This document shows, in pieces, positions 1-7,539 of a DNA stretch of 64,000 bases. The first letter of the stretch is position 1, and every line of letters starts with the position of its first letter. The position numbers and the translations under genes are program-made. Source of the DNA: JARRNE01 sp963824085 (GTDB lineage: Bacteria; Pseudomonadota; Gammaproteobacteria; Chromatiales; Chromatiaceae); contig CAWGNT010000012.1 in the NCBI GenBank assembly GCA_963824085.1, positions 1 through 64,000 on the forward strand, in the 5' to 3' direction. The notes under the pieces are model-generated. The model did not search any database, was not told the DNA's origin, and was given only the letters and a program-made list of their open reading frames with translations.

Positions 1-43
<43 letters not shown>

Positions 44-141
44 ATTGAGACAAGCGGTTGCAGCGCTACCTGGACCGCTTCCTCCTTTCCTGCCCAAGCG
101 TGCGCTAGATCACGGTTGACCGGGGGGACGACGCTCTACAG

Positions 142-178
142 TGGGCTAACCACCAAGACACACGACGTGGTTAACCCA
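142..178. promoter_or_regulatory. inverted repeat upstream of small ORF
   Basis: TGGGCTAACCAC at 142-153 and GTGGTTAACCCA at 167-178 form a 12-bp inverted repeat with one mismatch and a 13-base spacer. It ends two bases before the ATG at 181, so it could be an operator or an mRNA hairpin hiding the ribosome binding site. Its function is inferred. Confidence 0.4.
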
Positions 179-180
179 TC

Positions 181-345
181 ATGGCGGCATGCTCCCAGGT
201 CGGCTCTTTCTTGCTGGGTCTTCTCTCAGCGGCCTTAGGCTTGATTGCGCTGGTCGAGCAGCCTATCGAAGTGGCCAGTCCCTTCATCGTCGGGGGCATC
301 ATCCTGGCGTGGACGGGGCGCAAGGCTCTGGTTTCAGGTCCTTAG
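181..345 (+). CDS. possible 54-aa membrane protein
   Basis: This 55-codon frame encodes two hydrophobic stretches, about residues 8-25 (FLLGLLSAALGLIALV) and 33-44 (SPFIVGGIILAW), separated by an acidic turn (EQPIE) and followed by a basic end (TGRKAL). That pattern suits a small two-pass inner-membrane protein. It lies between a tRNA gene and the end of the SPOR-type gene. There is no clear Shine-Dalgarno sequence, and the inverted repeat at 142-178 sits where one would be expected. I do not recognise a family. It may be a chance frame in GC-rich DNA, but the clean two-helix pattern argues for keeping it. Confidence 0.35.
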   Translation: MAACSQVGSFLLGLLSAALGLIALVEQPIEVASPFIVGGIILAWTGRKALVSGP

Positions 346-412
346 AACCGCGGTTGCCGTCGCTCACGATGCCGCGTTACGCGCGACTCTCAGGGTAAGG
401 CTCTACGGCGAT

Positions 413-505
413 GCCCGCGCCGGATGCGGGCGTTCGGGACACGCCGTTACTGCGTCCATCTAGGTTCCATGACGCCTCTCTTGGCGGCGAGGGTCGCCGG
501 CACCC
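413..505. repeat. degenerate palindromic intergenic element
   Basis: This stretch resembles the core of the palindromic family best seen at 42107-42207: GGGACACGCCG, then TCCATCTAGG, then a GC-rich inner repeat. A small hairpin GCCCGC/GCGGGC precedes it at about 413-431. The outer arms are not clear, so it is at best an eroded copy. It lies just beyond the 3' end of the SPOR-type gene. Confidence 0.3.
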
Positions 506-519
506 CCACACCCGCCAGA

Positions 520-1923
520 CTACTGCTCGGACCGGGCGCATTTCGCCGACCGGCACGGCCAAAGCTCGGTGCCCACGGGCAATGAACGAATCAAGGGCGC
601 GAGCTCGGCAAGATCGGGCGGCAGAGCGGACAACGCTGCCTGCGCGTCGGCACGCTCCTCGTACAGGCTGTGCATGACCAAGTACAGGGGGCGCCCTTTC
701 GATGTCTCTTCCCGGTAGTAGACGGGCTGCGGCAAACCTGGTCGAGCCACAAACCTCTCCAGATCCCCGAAGCCATAGAAGCCGATCAGCTGTACGGCGT
801 ACATACGATCGGCGAGGACCAGCGGGCTCGGCGCAAGAGACGGCGCCTCGTCACCCTCGCCATGCGCCGGCTCGTCGGCGCCGGGTCCAGTGACCTCCGA
901 ACTGGGAGACGTCCCCTCCCCAGCGGCCTCGTGCCCGACCGCGTCTTGCGTGGCGCTCGGCTCGACCGGCGTGGCGCGGGCACCTTCGCCGGAACCGGCA
1001 CTCGCGCCGCCGGACTCCCCAATGCGTTGCGGGACCTCACTCGCTTCGGCCTGCGCCTTTGCGGTGGGCGCCCCCTTGCCAGCCGACCCCAAGCGTTCCG
1101 CCAAGGCTTGCTGCTGCGCTTCGAGGCGTTGGAGCGCGCGCGCCAAGCGGCGCTCCGTGTCCGCCCGGGCGTCACGTTCCTGCTGAAGGGCCGCGCGAAC
1201 AGTCTCCTCTTGCTTCTTACTGCGCTCGCTTAGCGATCCCGAAATCTCCCCGAGGGCCGCCGAAAGCTGCGTGAGCTTGCCTTCGACGAGGCTGTCGAGC
1301 GCGCCGCCTTGAGATTGGTGCGCAAGGGCGAGCTTGATCTCGGAGAGGTCGTGCGCGACAGGAGCCCGGTCGATGCCGACCTGGCGATACAGGAGCAACA
1401 GGGCCGCGCACATCACGATGACCATGATGACCAGCACCCAGGCGATGTTTCGGGAGCCGCGCCGCAAGCGCGCGTCGACCTCATCACGATGACCCTGCCA
1501 GGCTCGCTGGAGCATGGAGGCGGTCGTTCGGCGGTCGTCGTCGACATCCGCGATCCGCTCCACCAGCGCCTTCTCGTAGTCGCGAAGCTGGTCCCGGTGC
1601 TCATCGAAGTCAGCGGAAAGCCGCGTGAGCTGCTCCCCATGGCTCTCCAGCTCCCGCGCAGTCGCCTCGATGCGGCTATCTCCTTCGCCGGCGCCTTCAC
1701 CCCCGGGCAGGGCCTCAATCCGAGAGCGAAGCTCGGTCAGCTGGTCCCGCAGGACGAGGACGAGCTCCTCGAGGGAAGGGGGCGGGTCTTGGAGTCTCCG
1801 ATCTGCGTCGGTGGTGTCGTCCGTCTCCTCCCCTTTCGTTTCCTCGCCTCCATTGAGCCGCTGCTGCTCTTCTGTACCGGGCTCTTCTCGACGGTCGCCC
1901 TCATCTTTGTCGTGCAATGGCAC
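520..1923 (-). CDS. SPOR-like coiled-coil inner-membrane protein
   Basis: The 467-residue product has a long charged N-terminal region with coiled coil (about 50-150), one transmembrane helix at about 159-179 (AWVLVIMVIVMCAALLLLY), a second coiled coil (about 225-290), a Ser/Glu/Pro-rich linker and a C-terminal region of about 80 residues beginning YAVQLIGF. The end resembles a SPOR domain, which in proteins such as DamX binds denuded septal glycan. The topology (cytoplasmic N-terminus, periplasmic SPOR) fits a DamX-like role in cell-wall or division work. The start is a GTG at 1923. It lies 18 bp downstream of ilvB on the same strand, so the two may share a transcript. The SPOR call rests on pattern, not alignment. 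Confidence 0.65.
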   Translation of the reverse strand: MPLHDKDEGDRREEPGTEEQQRLNGGEETKGEETDDTTDADRRLQDPPPSLEELVLVLRDQLTELRSRIEALPGGEGAGEGDSRIEATARELESHGEQLTRLSADFDEHRDQLRDYEKALVERIADVDDDRRTTASMLQRAWQGHRDEVDARLRRGSRNIAWVLVIMVIVMCAALLLLYRQVGIDRAPVAHDLSEIKLALAHQSQGGALDSLVEGKLTQLSAALGEISGSLSERSKKQEETVRAALQQERDARADTERRLARALQRLEAQQQALAERLGSAGKGAPTAKAQAEASEVPQRIGESGGASAGSGEGARATPVEPSATQDAVGHEAAGEGTSPSSEVTGPGADEPAHGEGDEAPSLAPSPLVLADRMYAVQLIGFYGFGDLERFVARPGLPQPVYYREETSKGRPLYLVMHSLYEERADAQAALSALPPDLAELAPLIRSLPVGTELWPCRSAKCARSEQ

Positions 1924-1941
1924 CTCCCAGCTCGATCTGGT

Positions 1942-3675
1942 CTAGGATTCGATCATCTCCTCTAGGCTATGCCCGGGGCGAACCATGGGCAATACGTTCT
2001 CCGCCTTGTCGATCCAGACGTCGACGAGCACCGGGCCAGGCGCTGACAGCGCCTCGCGGACCGAGGCGTGCAGGTCTTCCGGCCGGCGGATACGCTTGGT
2101 TTTAAGACGTGGATAGACGTAATGCAACCCTGTCAGGTTGGGAAGCTGACGACGGCATGTCTGATCCAGGTCCGTGCATTCGGGGTCGCATTCGGCGTTG
2201 CGGGCGAGGCAGGTCTCGTAGTGATGCCCGCCGTCCATCATGTCTTCCCATTGCCGAACCATCCCCAGGAAGCTGTTGTTGAGCACGAAGATCTTGAGCG
2301 GGATCCGGTTGGAGACGACCGTCGCCAGCTCCTGGATGTTCATCTGGAAACTCCCGTCACCGTCGACGAGGACGACGGGTTTGGAGGGATTCGCGAACCA
2401 GGCACCGATCGCTGCCGGAAGGCCGAAGCCCATGGTTCCGAGGCCCCCGGAGCTCACCCATTGCCGCGGCCGTACGAAACGGTAGTACTGGGCAGCCCAC
2501 ATCTGGTGCTGGCCAACGCCGGTGACGAGAGTCGCGTCCCCGTCGGTCAGCTCGGATATGGCCTCGATAACCGCCTGGGGCTTAATGTACTCGGCCTGGT
2601 CGTACGGCTTCGGCATCTGCTCGCGCCACCCCTGAACACGCGCGCGCCATAGGGCATGCTGGGTGCTGCGGCCGGACGCGAGTGCGTAGTCGAGGAAGGC
2701 GCTAAGGTCCGCGACCAGATTCAGGTCGGTCTTGACCGCCTTGTCGATCTCCGATGGGTCGATGTCGACGTGGGCGACCCGCTTACCCTCGGCGAAGCCC
2801 TTGACAGCGACCCGGTCGTCGAACCGCGCGCCCAGGGTGAGAATCAGATCGGCCTCGCGCAACGCATAATTCGCCGGGATGGTGCCGTGCATTCCGGGCA
2901 TCCCGAGGTTGTGTGGATGCGCGAAGGGGATGGCACCGAGGGCATTGAAGGTGGTCGTAACAGGGGCGTCGAAGCGCTCGACGAAGCGCCGCAGCGCATC
3001 CGTCCCCTGGGCATGAATGATTCCGCCGCCGACCTTGACGACGGGTCGCTCGGCGTCGGCCAGCGCCGTGAGGATCGCATTCGCCCGGCCGGCGTCGAAC
3101 GGGACGGCCGCTCGGTGACGTTTGTGCGGTGGGTTTCGTTGGGTGACTGTCGCCAGCTGAACATCCTTGCAGATATCTACCAGCACCGGCCCGGGCCGAC
3201 CGGATTGTGCAAGCGCAAATGCCTCGCGGAGGACCCACTCCAGGTCGCGCACGTCCTTCACCAGATAGTTGTGCTTGCAGATCGCCCGCGTGACGCCGAT
3301 GGTGTCCACCTCCTGGAAGGCATCCGTTCCAATGACGGTGCTCGGAACTTGGCCGGTGATGAACACCGTGGGGATCGAATCCTTGTAGGCGTCGGCAATC
3401 GGCGTGGTTAGATTGGTCGCCCCGGGGCCGGAGGTCGCCAACGCCACGCCCACCTTGCCGCCGACGCGCGCGTAGCCTTCCGCCGCGTGTCCCGCTCCCC
3501 CCTCTTGCCGACAGAGGATGAAGCGGGGCACGCGTTGCTTGCGCAGCATACGCTTATTGAGCTCGACATGGAGCGGGATGACCGCGCCTCCCGTGTGACC
3601 GAAGAGATACTCCACGTCAAGGTCGGCCAGGACATCGAAAAGAAGGGCGGCACCAGTGCGGGGCGGGCTGTTCAT
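1942..3675 (-). CDS. ilvB: acetolactate synthase, large subunit
   Basis: Acetohydroxyacid synthase joins two pyruvates, or pyruvate and 2-ketobutyrate, in the first common step of branched-chain amino acid synthesis, using thiamine diphosphate and FAD. The 577-residue protein shows the catalytic-glutamate region (RQEGGAGHAAEGYAR), the middle FAD domain and the C-terminal ThDP motif (GDGSFQMN...NN). I chose ATG 3675 (MNSPPRTGAALLFDVL), where family similarity begins; the frame stays open for 42 more codons upstream. The C-terminal part carries an unusual stretch at about residues 487-510 with four cysteines spaced CX6CX3CX6C, where typical enzymes have a short loop. No small regulatory subunit gene lies nearby, which is unusual for a biosynthetic enzyme. 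A catabolic acetolactate synthase is less likely given the FAD-type features. Confidence 0.9.
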   Translation of the reverse strand: MNSPPRTGAALLFDVLADLDVEYLFGHTGGAVIPLHVELNKRMLRKQRVPRFILCRQEGGAGHAAEGYARVGGKVGVALATSGPGATNLTTPIADAYKDSIPTVFITGQVPSTVIGTDAFQEVDTIGVTRAICKHNYLVKDVRDLEWVLREAFALAQSGRPGPVLVDICKDVQLATVTQRNPPHKRHRAAVPFDAGRANAILTALADAERPVVKVGGGIIHAQGTDALRRFVERFDAPVTTTFNALGAIPFAHPHNLGMPGMHGTIPANYALREADLILTLGARFDDRVAVKGFAEGKRVAHVDIDPSEIDKAVKTDLNLVADLSAFLDYALASGRSTQHALWRARVQGWREQMPKPYDQAEYIKPQAVIEAISELTDGDATLVTGVGQHQMWAAQYYRFVRPRQWVSSGGLGTMGFGLPAAIGAWFANPSKPVVLVDGDGSFQMNIQELATVVSNRIPLKIFVLNNSFLGMVRQWEDMMDGGHHYETCLARNAECDPECTDLDQTCRRQLPNLTGLHYVYPRLKTKRIRRPEDLHASVREALSAPGPVLVDVWIDKAENVLPMVRPGHSLEEMIES

Positions 3676-3970
3676 CGCGGACCAGAAATGCAGCGGCATG
3701 GTCGCCGAGAGACGACAATGATACCCCGTGCGGGCACACGTTCCATTGAGAAAGCAGGGAATCGGGGGAACCTGCCGCTCAGGTTGGCGGCAGTAAGGCA
3801 CGCCTGCCGTCCCGCATCGAGTCGGAGGCTCCGCTTTACGTGGGCTAAGGCGCTATCAAGAAGCCCGTCGATTGCTCCCCCAGCTCAGCTGGGCATGCGG
3901 GGTGAGGGCGGGCGGCGGAACACGCTGTGAATATACCCAATTCACGCGATTCTTTCGCTTTTCGGCCGAA

Positions 3971-4068
3971 GGGGTCGGGTTGCGCCCGCCGTGTCGGCCG
4001 CAGGCAGGCGGCCGTCAAGCCTTCAGGGAGGAATCCACGGCGTCCCCCGGCGGGCGCAACCCGACCCC
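3971..4068. repeat. palindromic intergenic element, copy with perfect arms
   Basis: Arms at 3971-3991 and 4048-4068 are perfect 21-bp inverted repeats that begin GGGGTCGGG and end CCCGACCCC. Inside lies a second palindrome (GGCCGC/GCGGCC) and the family core, seen here on the opposite strand (CCACGGCGTC). T-rich and A-rich flanks (TTTCGCTTTTCGG, CAAAACGAAAAATC) extend the symmetry. It sits in the 604-bp gap between ilvB and bfr, where I see no gene. A transcript would fold into a long hairpin that could end bfr transcription. Confidence 0.85.
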
Positions 4069-4279
4069 GACAAAACGAAAAATCAAATACAACAGGTATG
4101 CATCCGGATACTCTCGAAGGCCGCATCCATGCCGCCTCCGTTTCCGGGACCAACCGCCACTCCCCTCATCTCCGGTCGTTTGCGCCGGGGGATGAGGCCA
4201 TGCCAGCCGCATTTACTTTCGCGGTTTCCAGGGACCGGGATGCGGGCGTCGAGCGCGCTGCCGGCCCTGACACTCCGAC

Positions 4280-4747
4280 TCACATCTGGGACTGCAGGTA
4301 ATTTTGAAGACCAATCTTGTCGATCAGCCCGAGCTGCTGCTCGAGCCAGTAGGCGTGATCCTCCTCCGTGTCCGCGAGCAGCTGACGGAGAATCTCGCGC
4401 GTCTGATAGTCCTGCTCCGCCTCACAGCAGGCGATTGCCTGCTTGAGCGCCTGCACGACCTCATACTCCAGCTGCAGATCGTTCTTGAGCATCGACGGCA
4501 CATCCGCTCCGATGCGCAATCCGTCACGTCGGGACATGTCCGGAGTGGCCTCCAGGAACAGCATGCGCCGGATCAGCTTGTCCGCGTGCTGCTTCTCCTC
4601 CGCGGTCTCGTGGTCGATGCGCTCGTACAGCTTGCGCAACCCCCAGTCGTCGTACATCCGAGAGTGGATGAAGTACTGGTCGATGGCGGCGAGCTCGCCG
4701 GCGAGGAGCCGCTGAAGCTGCTCGATGACCTTTCCGTTGCCTTGCAT
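4280..4747 (-). CDS. bfr: bacterioferritin, ferroxidase-type subunit
   Basis: Bacterioferritins assemble 24 subunits into an iron-storage shell. This 155-residue chain matches E. coli Bfr in length and register, and keeps the di-iron ferroxidase ligands Glu18, Glu51, His54, Glu94, Glu127 and His130. The heme ligand Met52 is replaced by Lys52, so this subunit should oxidise iron but not tether heme by itself. It lies 19 bp downstream of a second, complementary bfr gene (4767-5231) on the same strand and both face away from bfd. Paired subunits of this kind are known in Neisseria and magnetospirilla. The residue assignments come from ungapped alignment by eye with E. coli Bfr. Confidence 0.92.
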   Translation of the reverse strand: MQGNGKVIEQLQRLLAGELAAIDQYFIHSRMYDDWGLRKLYERIDHETAEEKQHADKLIRRMLFLEATPDMSRRDGLRIGADVPSMLKNDLQLEYEVVQALKQAIACCEAEQDYQTREILRQLLADTEEDHAYWLEQQLGLIDKIGLQNYLQSQM

Positions 4748-4766
4748 AGTGAGAGACTCTCCAGAG

Positions 4767-5231
4767 TTACATGGCGGATTCGAGGTAGTTCGGGAGACCG
4801 ACCGTCTTGATCAGTGACAACTGGGTCTCCAGCCAATCGATATACTCCTCGCTGTCCTCCTCCAGCTCTTCGAGGTGGTGCCGGCTGACGTAGTCGCCGT
4901 GCTGCTCGCAGTGAGCGATAGCAGCTTCGATGGCTGCCCGATAGCTCATTTCCATTTGGAGATCGAGCTTGAGGATCTCCGGGACATCCTCCCCCACCAT
5001 CAGCTTCCCGAGGTCCTGGAGGTTGGGCAGAGCGTCGAGGAAGAGGATGCGACCCATGATCTTGTCCGCGTTCTTCATGGCTCGGATAGAAGCCTCATAC
5101 GCTTGCTTCTCCAGGCTCTTGAAGCCCCAGTTGCCGAGCATCCGGGCGTGCAAGAAGTATTGGTTGATGGTCTTCAAGGCAGCCTTCAGTACAGCGTTCA
5201 GCTGCTGGATCGTGACAGGGTCGGCTTTCAT
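4767..5231 (-). CDS. bfr: bacterioferritin, heme-ligand-type subunit
   Basis: The 154-residue four-helix protein aligns over its full length with E. coli Bfr and keeps the heme ligand Met52 (context RAMKN). Most ferroxidase ligands are lost: Glu18 is Ala, Glu51 is Ala, His54 is Asn, Glu127 is Ser and His130 is Tyr, while Glu94 remains. It therefore looks like the heme-carrying, catalytically silent partner of the adjacent 4280-4747 subunit. It is the first gene of the pair. The promoter should lie in the 5232-5461 divergent spacer shared with bfd. Start ATG 5231 matches the family N-terminus exactly. Confidence 0.9.
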   Translation of the reverse strand: MKADPVTIQQLNAVLKAALKTINQYFLHARMLGNWGFKSLEKQAYEASIRAMKNADKIMGRILFLDALPNLQDLGKLMVGEDVPEILKLDLQMEMSYRAAIEAAIAHCEQHGDYVSRHHLEELEEDSEEYIDWLETQLSLIKTVGLPNYLESAM

Positions 5232-5396
5232 CAGGGTTCGAGCTCCGAAGGATGACGGGACATAAGCAGTCGTGATTCGCGCAAAATTTCAGCCGCGACG
5301 CGGGAAGAACAGGCCCTTGCATTCGTCTATCGGTAGTGATGTCCGTTTTCAGGGTTTCAACCACCAAAGCGCGTTCGGAGATATGATCAGGCAGAC

Positions 5397-5426
5397 TTGA
5401 CACGAATACAAATCATTCCTATTCTC
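5397..5426 (+). promoter_or_regulatory. bfd promoter with Fur-like operator
   Basis: TTGACA at 5397-5402 and TATTCT at 5420-5425 are 17 bp apart, a good sigma-70 layout. The segment 5404-5426, read on the minus strand as GAGAATAGGAATGATTTGTA, resembles a Fur box of the GATAATGATAATCATTATC type and covers the spacer and -10 region. Iron-replete Fur would then repress bfd. The match was scored by eye only. Confidence 0.55.
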
Positions 5427-5461
5427 TTGCCAACGCAAGCCGAGCCGGACTTCCGAGACCC

Positions 5462-5665
5462 ATGTACGTCTGCGTGTGCAACTCCGTGACCGACCGTGAG
5501 ATTCGCCGGGCCGCCGAACGCGGATGCGATTCCATGGACAAGCTGCGAAATGAGCTGAAGGTCGCCACCTGCTGCGGAAAATGCGAGGCATGTGCGCGCG
5601 AGCTGCTCAGGGAATGCCTATCGGATTCCGCGTGGTCGCCAAAACTGGCACACGCAACGATCTGA
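5462..5665 (+). CDS. bfd: bacterioferritin-associated ferredoxin Bfd
   Basis: Bfd binds Bfr and passes electrons to its heme so that stored ferric iron is reduced and released. The 67-residue protein has the family's four cysteines: CVC near residues 4-6 and CCGKC near 38-42, ligands for one [2Fe-2S] cluster. It is divergent from the two bfr genes, a common arrangement. Because reduction works through the Bfr heme, the heme-type subunit next door is its likely docking partner. ATG 5462 gives the typical MYVCVCN start. Confidence 0.93.
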   Translation: MYVCVCNSVTDREIRRAAERGCDSMDKLRNELKVATCCGKCEACARELLRECLSDSAWSPKLAHATI

Positions 5666-5764
5666 GGTTCACGCCAGGGCGGGAGCATCAGGCCGTTCCG
5701 CACGGCGGTCACTGGGGCGGCTTAGGCGATTTCTACCGAGTCACATCCCCCGTTCTGAGTTGGC

Positions 5765-5812
5765 TTTGCGTCTTTTCCGGGGCCAAGTTGCACCCGCCGG
5801 CGGGCTCCCGGA
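5765..5812. repeat. partial palindromic intergenic element
   Basis: GCGTCTTTTCCGGGGCC followed by TTGCACCCGCCGGCGGG matches the left flank and arm of the family seen at 42107-42207. The core and right arm are missing, so it is a truncated copy. It lies in the 452-bp gap after bfd. Apart from the operator at 6033-6066, I see nothing else in that gap. Confidence 0.4.
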
Positions 5813-6032
5813 AGCTGGATGCCACTGACCGCGAGCAACCTCGTCTCGAGGCTGGTTACACGCGGCGGCAAAGGGTTCCCGCCAGCGATTTCACGGCTCG
5901 GCTGAGCACCCTCTCCCCGTTTTCTCGCGTCGCCGTGGCCAAGTGCTTTCCAGTGCCGCTGCACCGCACACACTACGCAGCTGGGCCGCGGCGCCAATCA
6001 CGATCCTCTCAAGATTCTCCGACGCTCCTCCG

Positions 6033-6066
6033 GTTCAGCAGGCGTTCAGGCTCTGGCGCTTAAGCT
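6033..6066 (+). promoter_or_regulatory. GTTCAG direct repeat and -10 upstream of His-rich protein
   Basis: GTTCAG occurs at 6033-6038 and 6044-6049, 11 bp start to start, about one helical turn. A -10-like TTAAGC/TAAGCT lies at 6060-6066, about 10 bp beyond the second copy, with no good -35. This is the layout of a promoter activated by an OmpR/PhoP-type dimer. The same repeat at the same distance from a -10 occurs at 20129-20161. Confidence 0.5.
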
Positions 6067-6117
6067 GAATCTCAAGACGGGATGGTTCCCCGTCGAAACC
6101 TGAAGAGGAGCACAGCC

Positions 6118-6411
6118 ATGAACCTCAAGCCAGTTTACGCGACCTTGTTGTCTTCCATCTTGGCGTTGGGTCTGATCGGTCTGCCGACGACTACGTTCGC
6201 CCATAACGGAGGGAAAGACCGTCACGAATACCGCCACCATGAGCGTTGGCACCATCACGACCACGCAAGGTGGGAAGGGCGGTACGGGGCCAAGGTTGTC
6301 CGCCGCTCCTACCGCGAGCCGGCGTATGTGGTGACTGAACGCGTCTATCCGGCTTACCGGCCGCACTACCGTGACGGCGGTCTTACGATCATCTATCGTG
6401 ATGTTCGGTAA
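6118..6411 (+). CDS. small exported His-rich protein
   Basis: The 97-residue product starts MNLKPVYATLL and carries a Sec signal peptide with probable cleavage after TTTFA (about residue 28). The mature part is rich in His, Arg and Tyr (YRHHERWHHHDH), which suggests metal binding or an extended, surface-adsorbed chain. ATG 6118 has a strong GAGGAG ribosome site; an upstream frame to 6082 would spoil the signal peptide. It is preceded by the GTTCAG direct repeat and followed by another small exported protein and a two-component system. I recognise no family. Confidence 0.7.
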   Translation: MNLKPVYATLLSSILALGLIGLPTTTFAHNGGKDRHEYRHHERWHHHDHARWEGRYGAKVVRRSYREPAYVVTERVYPAYRPHYRDGGLTIIYRDVR

Positions 6412-6554
6412 CCCGCGACCGCCGCATGATTAGCGATACGCCTTCCCCGCCCAGCATCGATCTCGCTGCCCGTCGGCGGGGTCGATGCCGGAAGCGGCTA
6501 TTGCTGTGCTAAATTGGGGGACAGAAGCAGTCTTCCTCGTTGCGGATCAATACG

Positions 6555-6833
6555 ATGAGACCCTCCGTTGCCGTTGCCGGCCTGTTGCTCGCTGCATTGA
6601 TCATCCCGACCTTCGCGGTCGCCAGGGATCACGGTCGCGGCAGGGACGGCCGCCCGCCCGCGCAGGTTCAGCGCGGCGGCAACCGGATGTCCGCGGGTCA
6701 GGCCGCCGACATTGCGAGGAGGCAGACCGGAGGGCGGGTCCTGTCGGTCGACGGAGGACAGAACGGCTACCGGGTGAAGGTCCTCACTCCGTCGGGGGAG
6801 GTCCGCTACGTATCCGTCCCTTCCGGGCGCTGA
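6555..6833 (+). CDS. small periplasmic PepSY-like protein
   Basis: The 92-residue protein has an N-terminal signal sequence (MRPSVAVAGLLLAALIIPTF), a charged Gly/Arg linker and a C-terminal half (AGQAADIARRQTGGRVLSVD, then YRVKVLTPSGEVRYVSV) like the short PepSY-type domains often encoded next to PhoP/PhoQ-like systems. Those are thought to act as periplasmic inhibitors or sensory partners. It ends 22 bp before the response regulator gene, so it probably belongs to its operon. A TTG at 6540 is an alternative start, but ATG 6555 gives the better signal peptide. Confidence 0.7.
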   Translation: MRPSVAVAGLLLAALIIPTFAVARDHGRGRDGRPPAQVQRGGNRMSAGQAADIARRQTGGRVLSVDGGQNGYRVKVLTPSGEVRYVSVPSGR

Positions 6834-6855
6834 CGCGTACGACCGGCTGAGACTC

Positions 6856-7539
6856 GTGCGTATCCTGATCGTCGAAGACGAGCAGAAGCTGCGCGGCCAG
6901 CTCGCGAAACACCTCCAGCGCCTAAGCTTCGAAACACAGGAAAGCGGCGAGGGTGACGAGGCGCTCTATCTCGCCACGGACTATCCCTTCGACGCGATGA
7001 TTCTGGACCTGGGGCTTCCCGGTCTGTCGGGCATCGAGGTCATTAAGCGCCTGCGCAAGCAAGGAAGCCGCCTCCCGATCCTCGTGCTCACAGCCCGCGG
7101 GCGCTGGCAAGAGAAGGTCGAGGGGCTCGAAGCGGGTGCGGATGACTACCTCACCAAACCGTTCGAGATCGAGGAGCTGGTCGCACGCCTGCGCGCCCTG
7201 CTGCGGCGAGCGTTGGGTGCACAGGCCGACGTCGTGCGTGCCGGACCGCTGCGGCTCGATCTGGCTGCACGGCAAGTTTTGGTGGCGGAGCGCCAGATCG
7301 AGCTGACCGCTTACGAGTACCGCCTGCTCGAATACCTGATCATGCACCGCGATCGGGTCGTTTCAAAGAGCGAGCTCGCCGACAGTCTTTACGCCCACGA
7401 CGACGACCGCGACAGCAACGTCGTCGAGGTTCTCGTCGGGCGGCTTAGGCGCAAGCTGGACCCCGACGGAACCCTCTCCCCCATCGAGACCCGGCGCGGC
7501 CAAGGTTACCGCTTCACGCTGCCCGACGACCCGGCATGA
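6856..7539 (+). CDS. OmpR/PhoP-type response regulator
   Basis: The 227-residue regulator has a receiver domain with phospho-acceptor Asp51 (AMILDLGLPG), the switch Thr in VLTARG and Lys in LTKPFE, then a winged-helix DNA-binding domain ending ETRRGQGYRF. Family members bind direct repeats as head-to-tail dimers. It starts with GTG 6856 and overlaps the kinase gene by 4 bp (ATGA), so the two are translationally coupled. The nearby GTTCAG-N5-GTTCAG repeat is a candidate binding site. The signal it answers to is not visible from sequence; the upstream PepSY-like gene favours a PhoP-like cell-envelope role. Confidence 0.92.
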   Translation: MRILIVEDEQKLRGQLAKHLQRLSFETQESGEGDEALYLATDYPFDAMILDLGLPGLSGIEVIKRLRKQGSRLPILVLTARGRWQEKVEGLEAGADDYLTKPFEIEELVARLRALLRRALGAQADVVRAGPLRLDLAARQVLVAERQIELTAYEYRLLEYLIMHRDRVVSKSELADSLYAHDDDRDSNVVEVLVGRLRRKLDPDGTLSPIETRRGQGYRFTLPDDPA

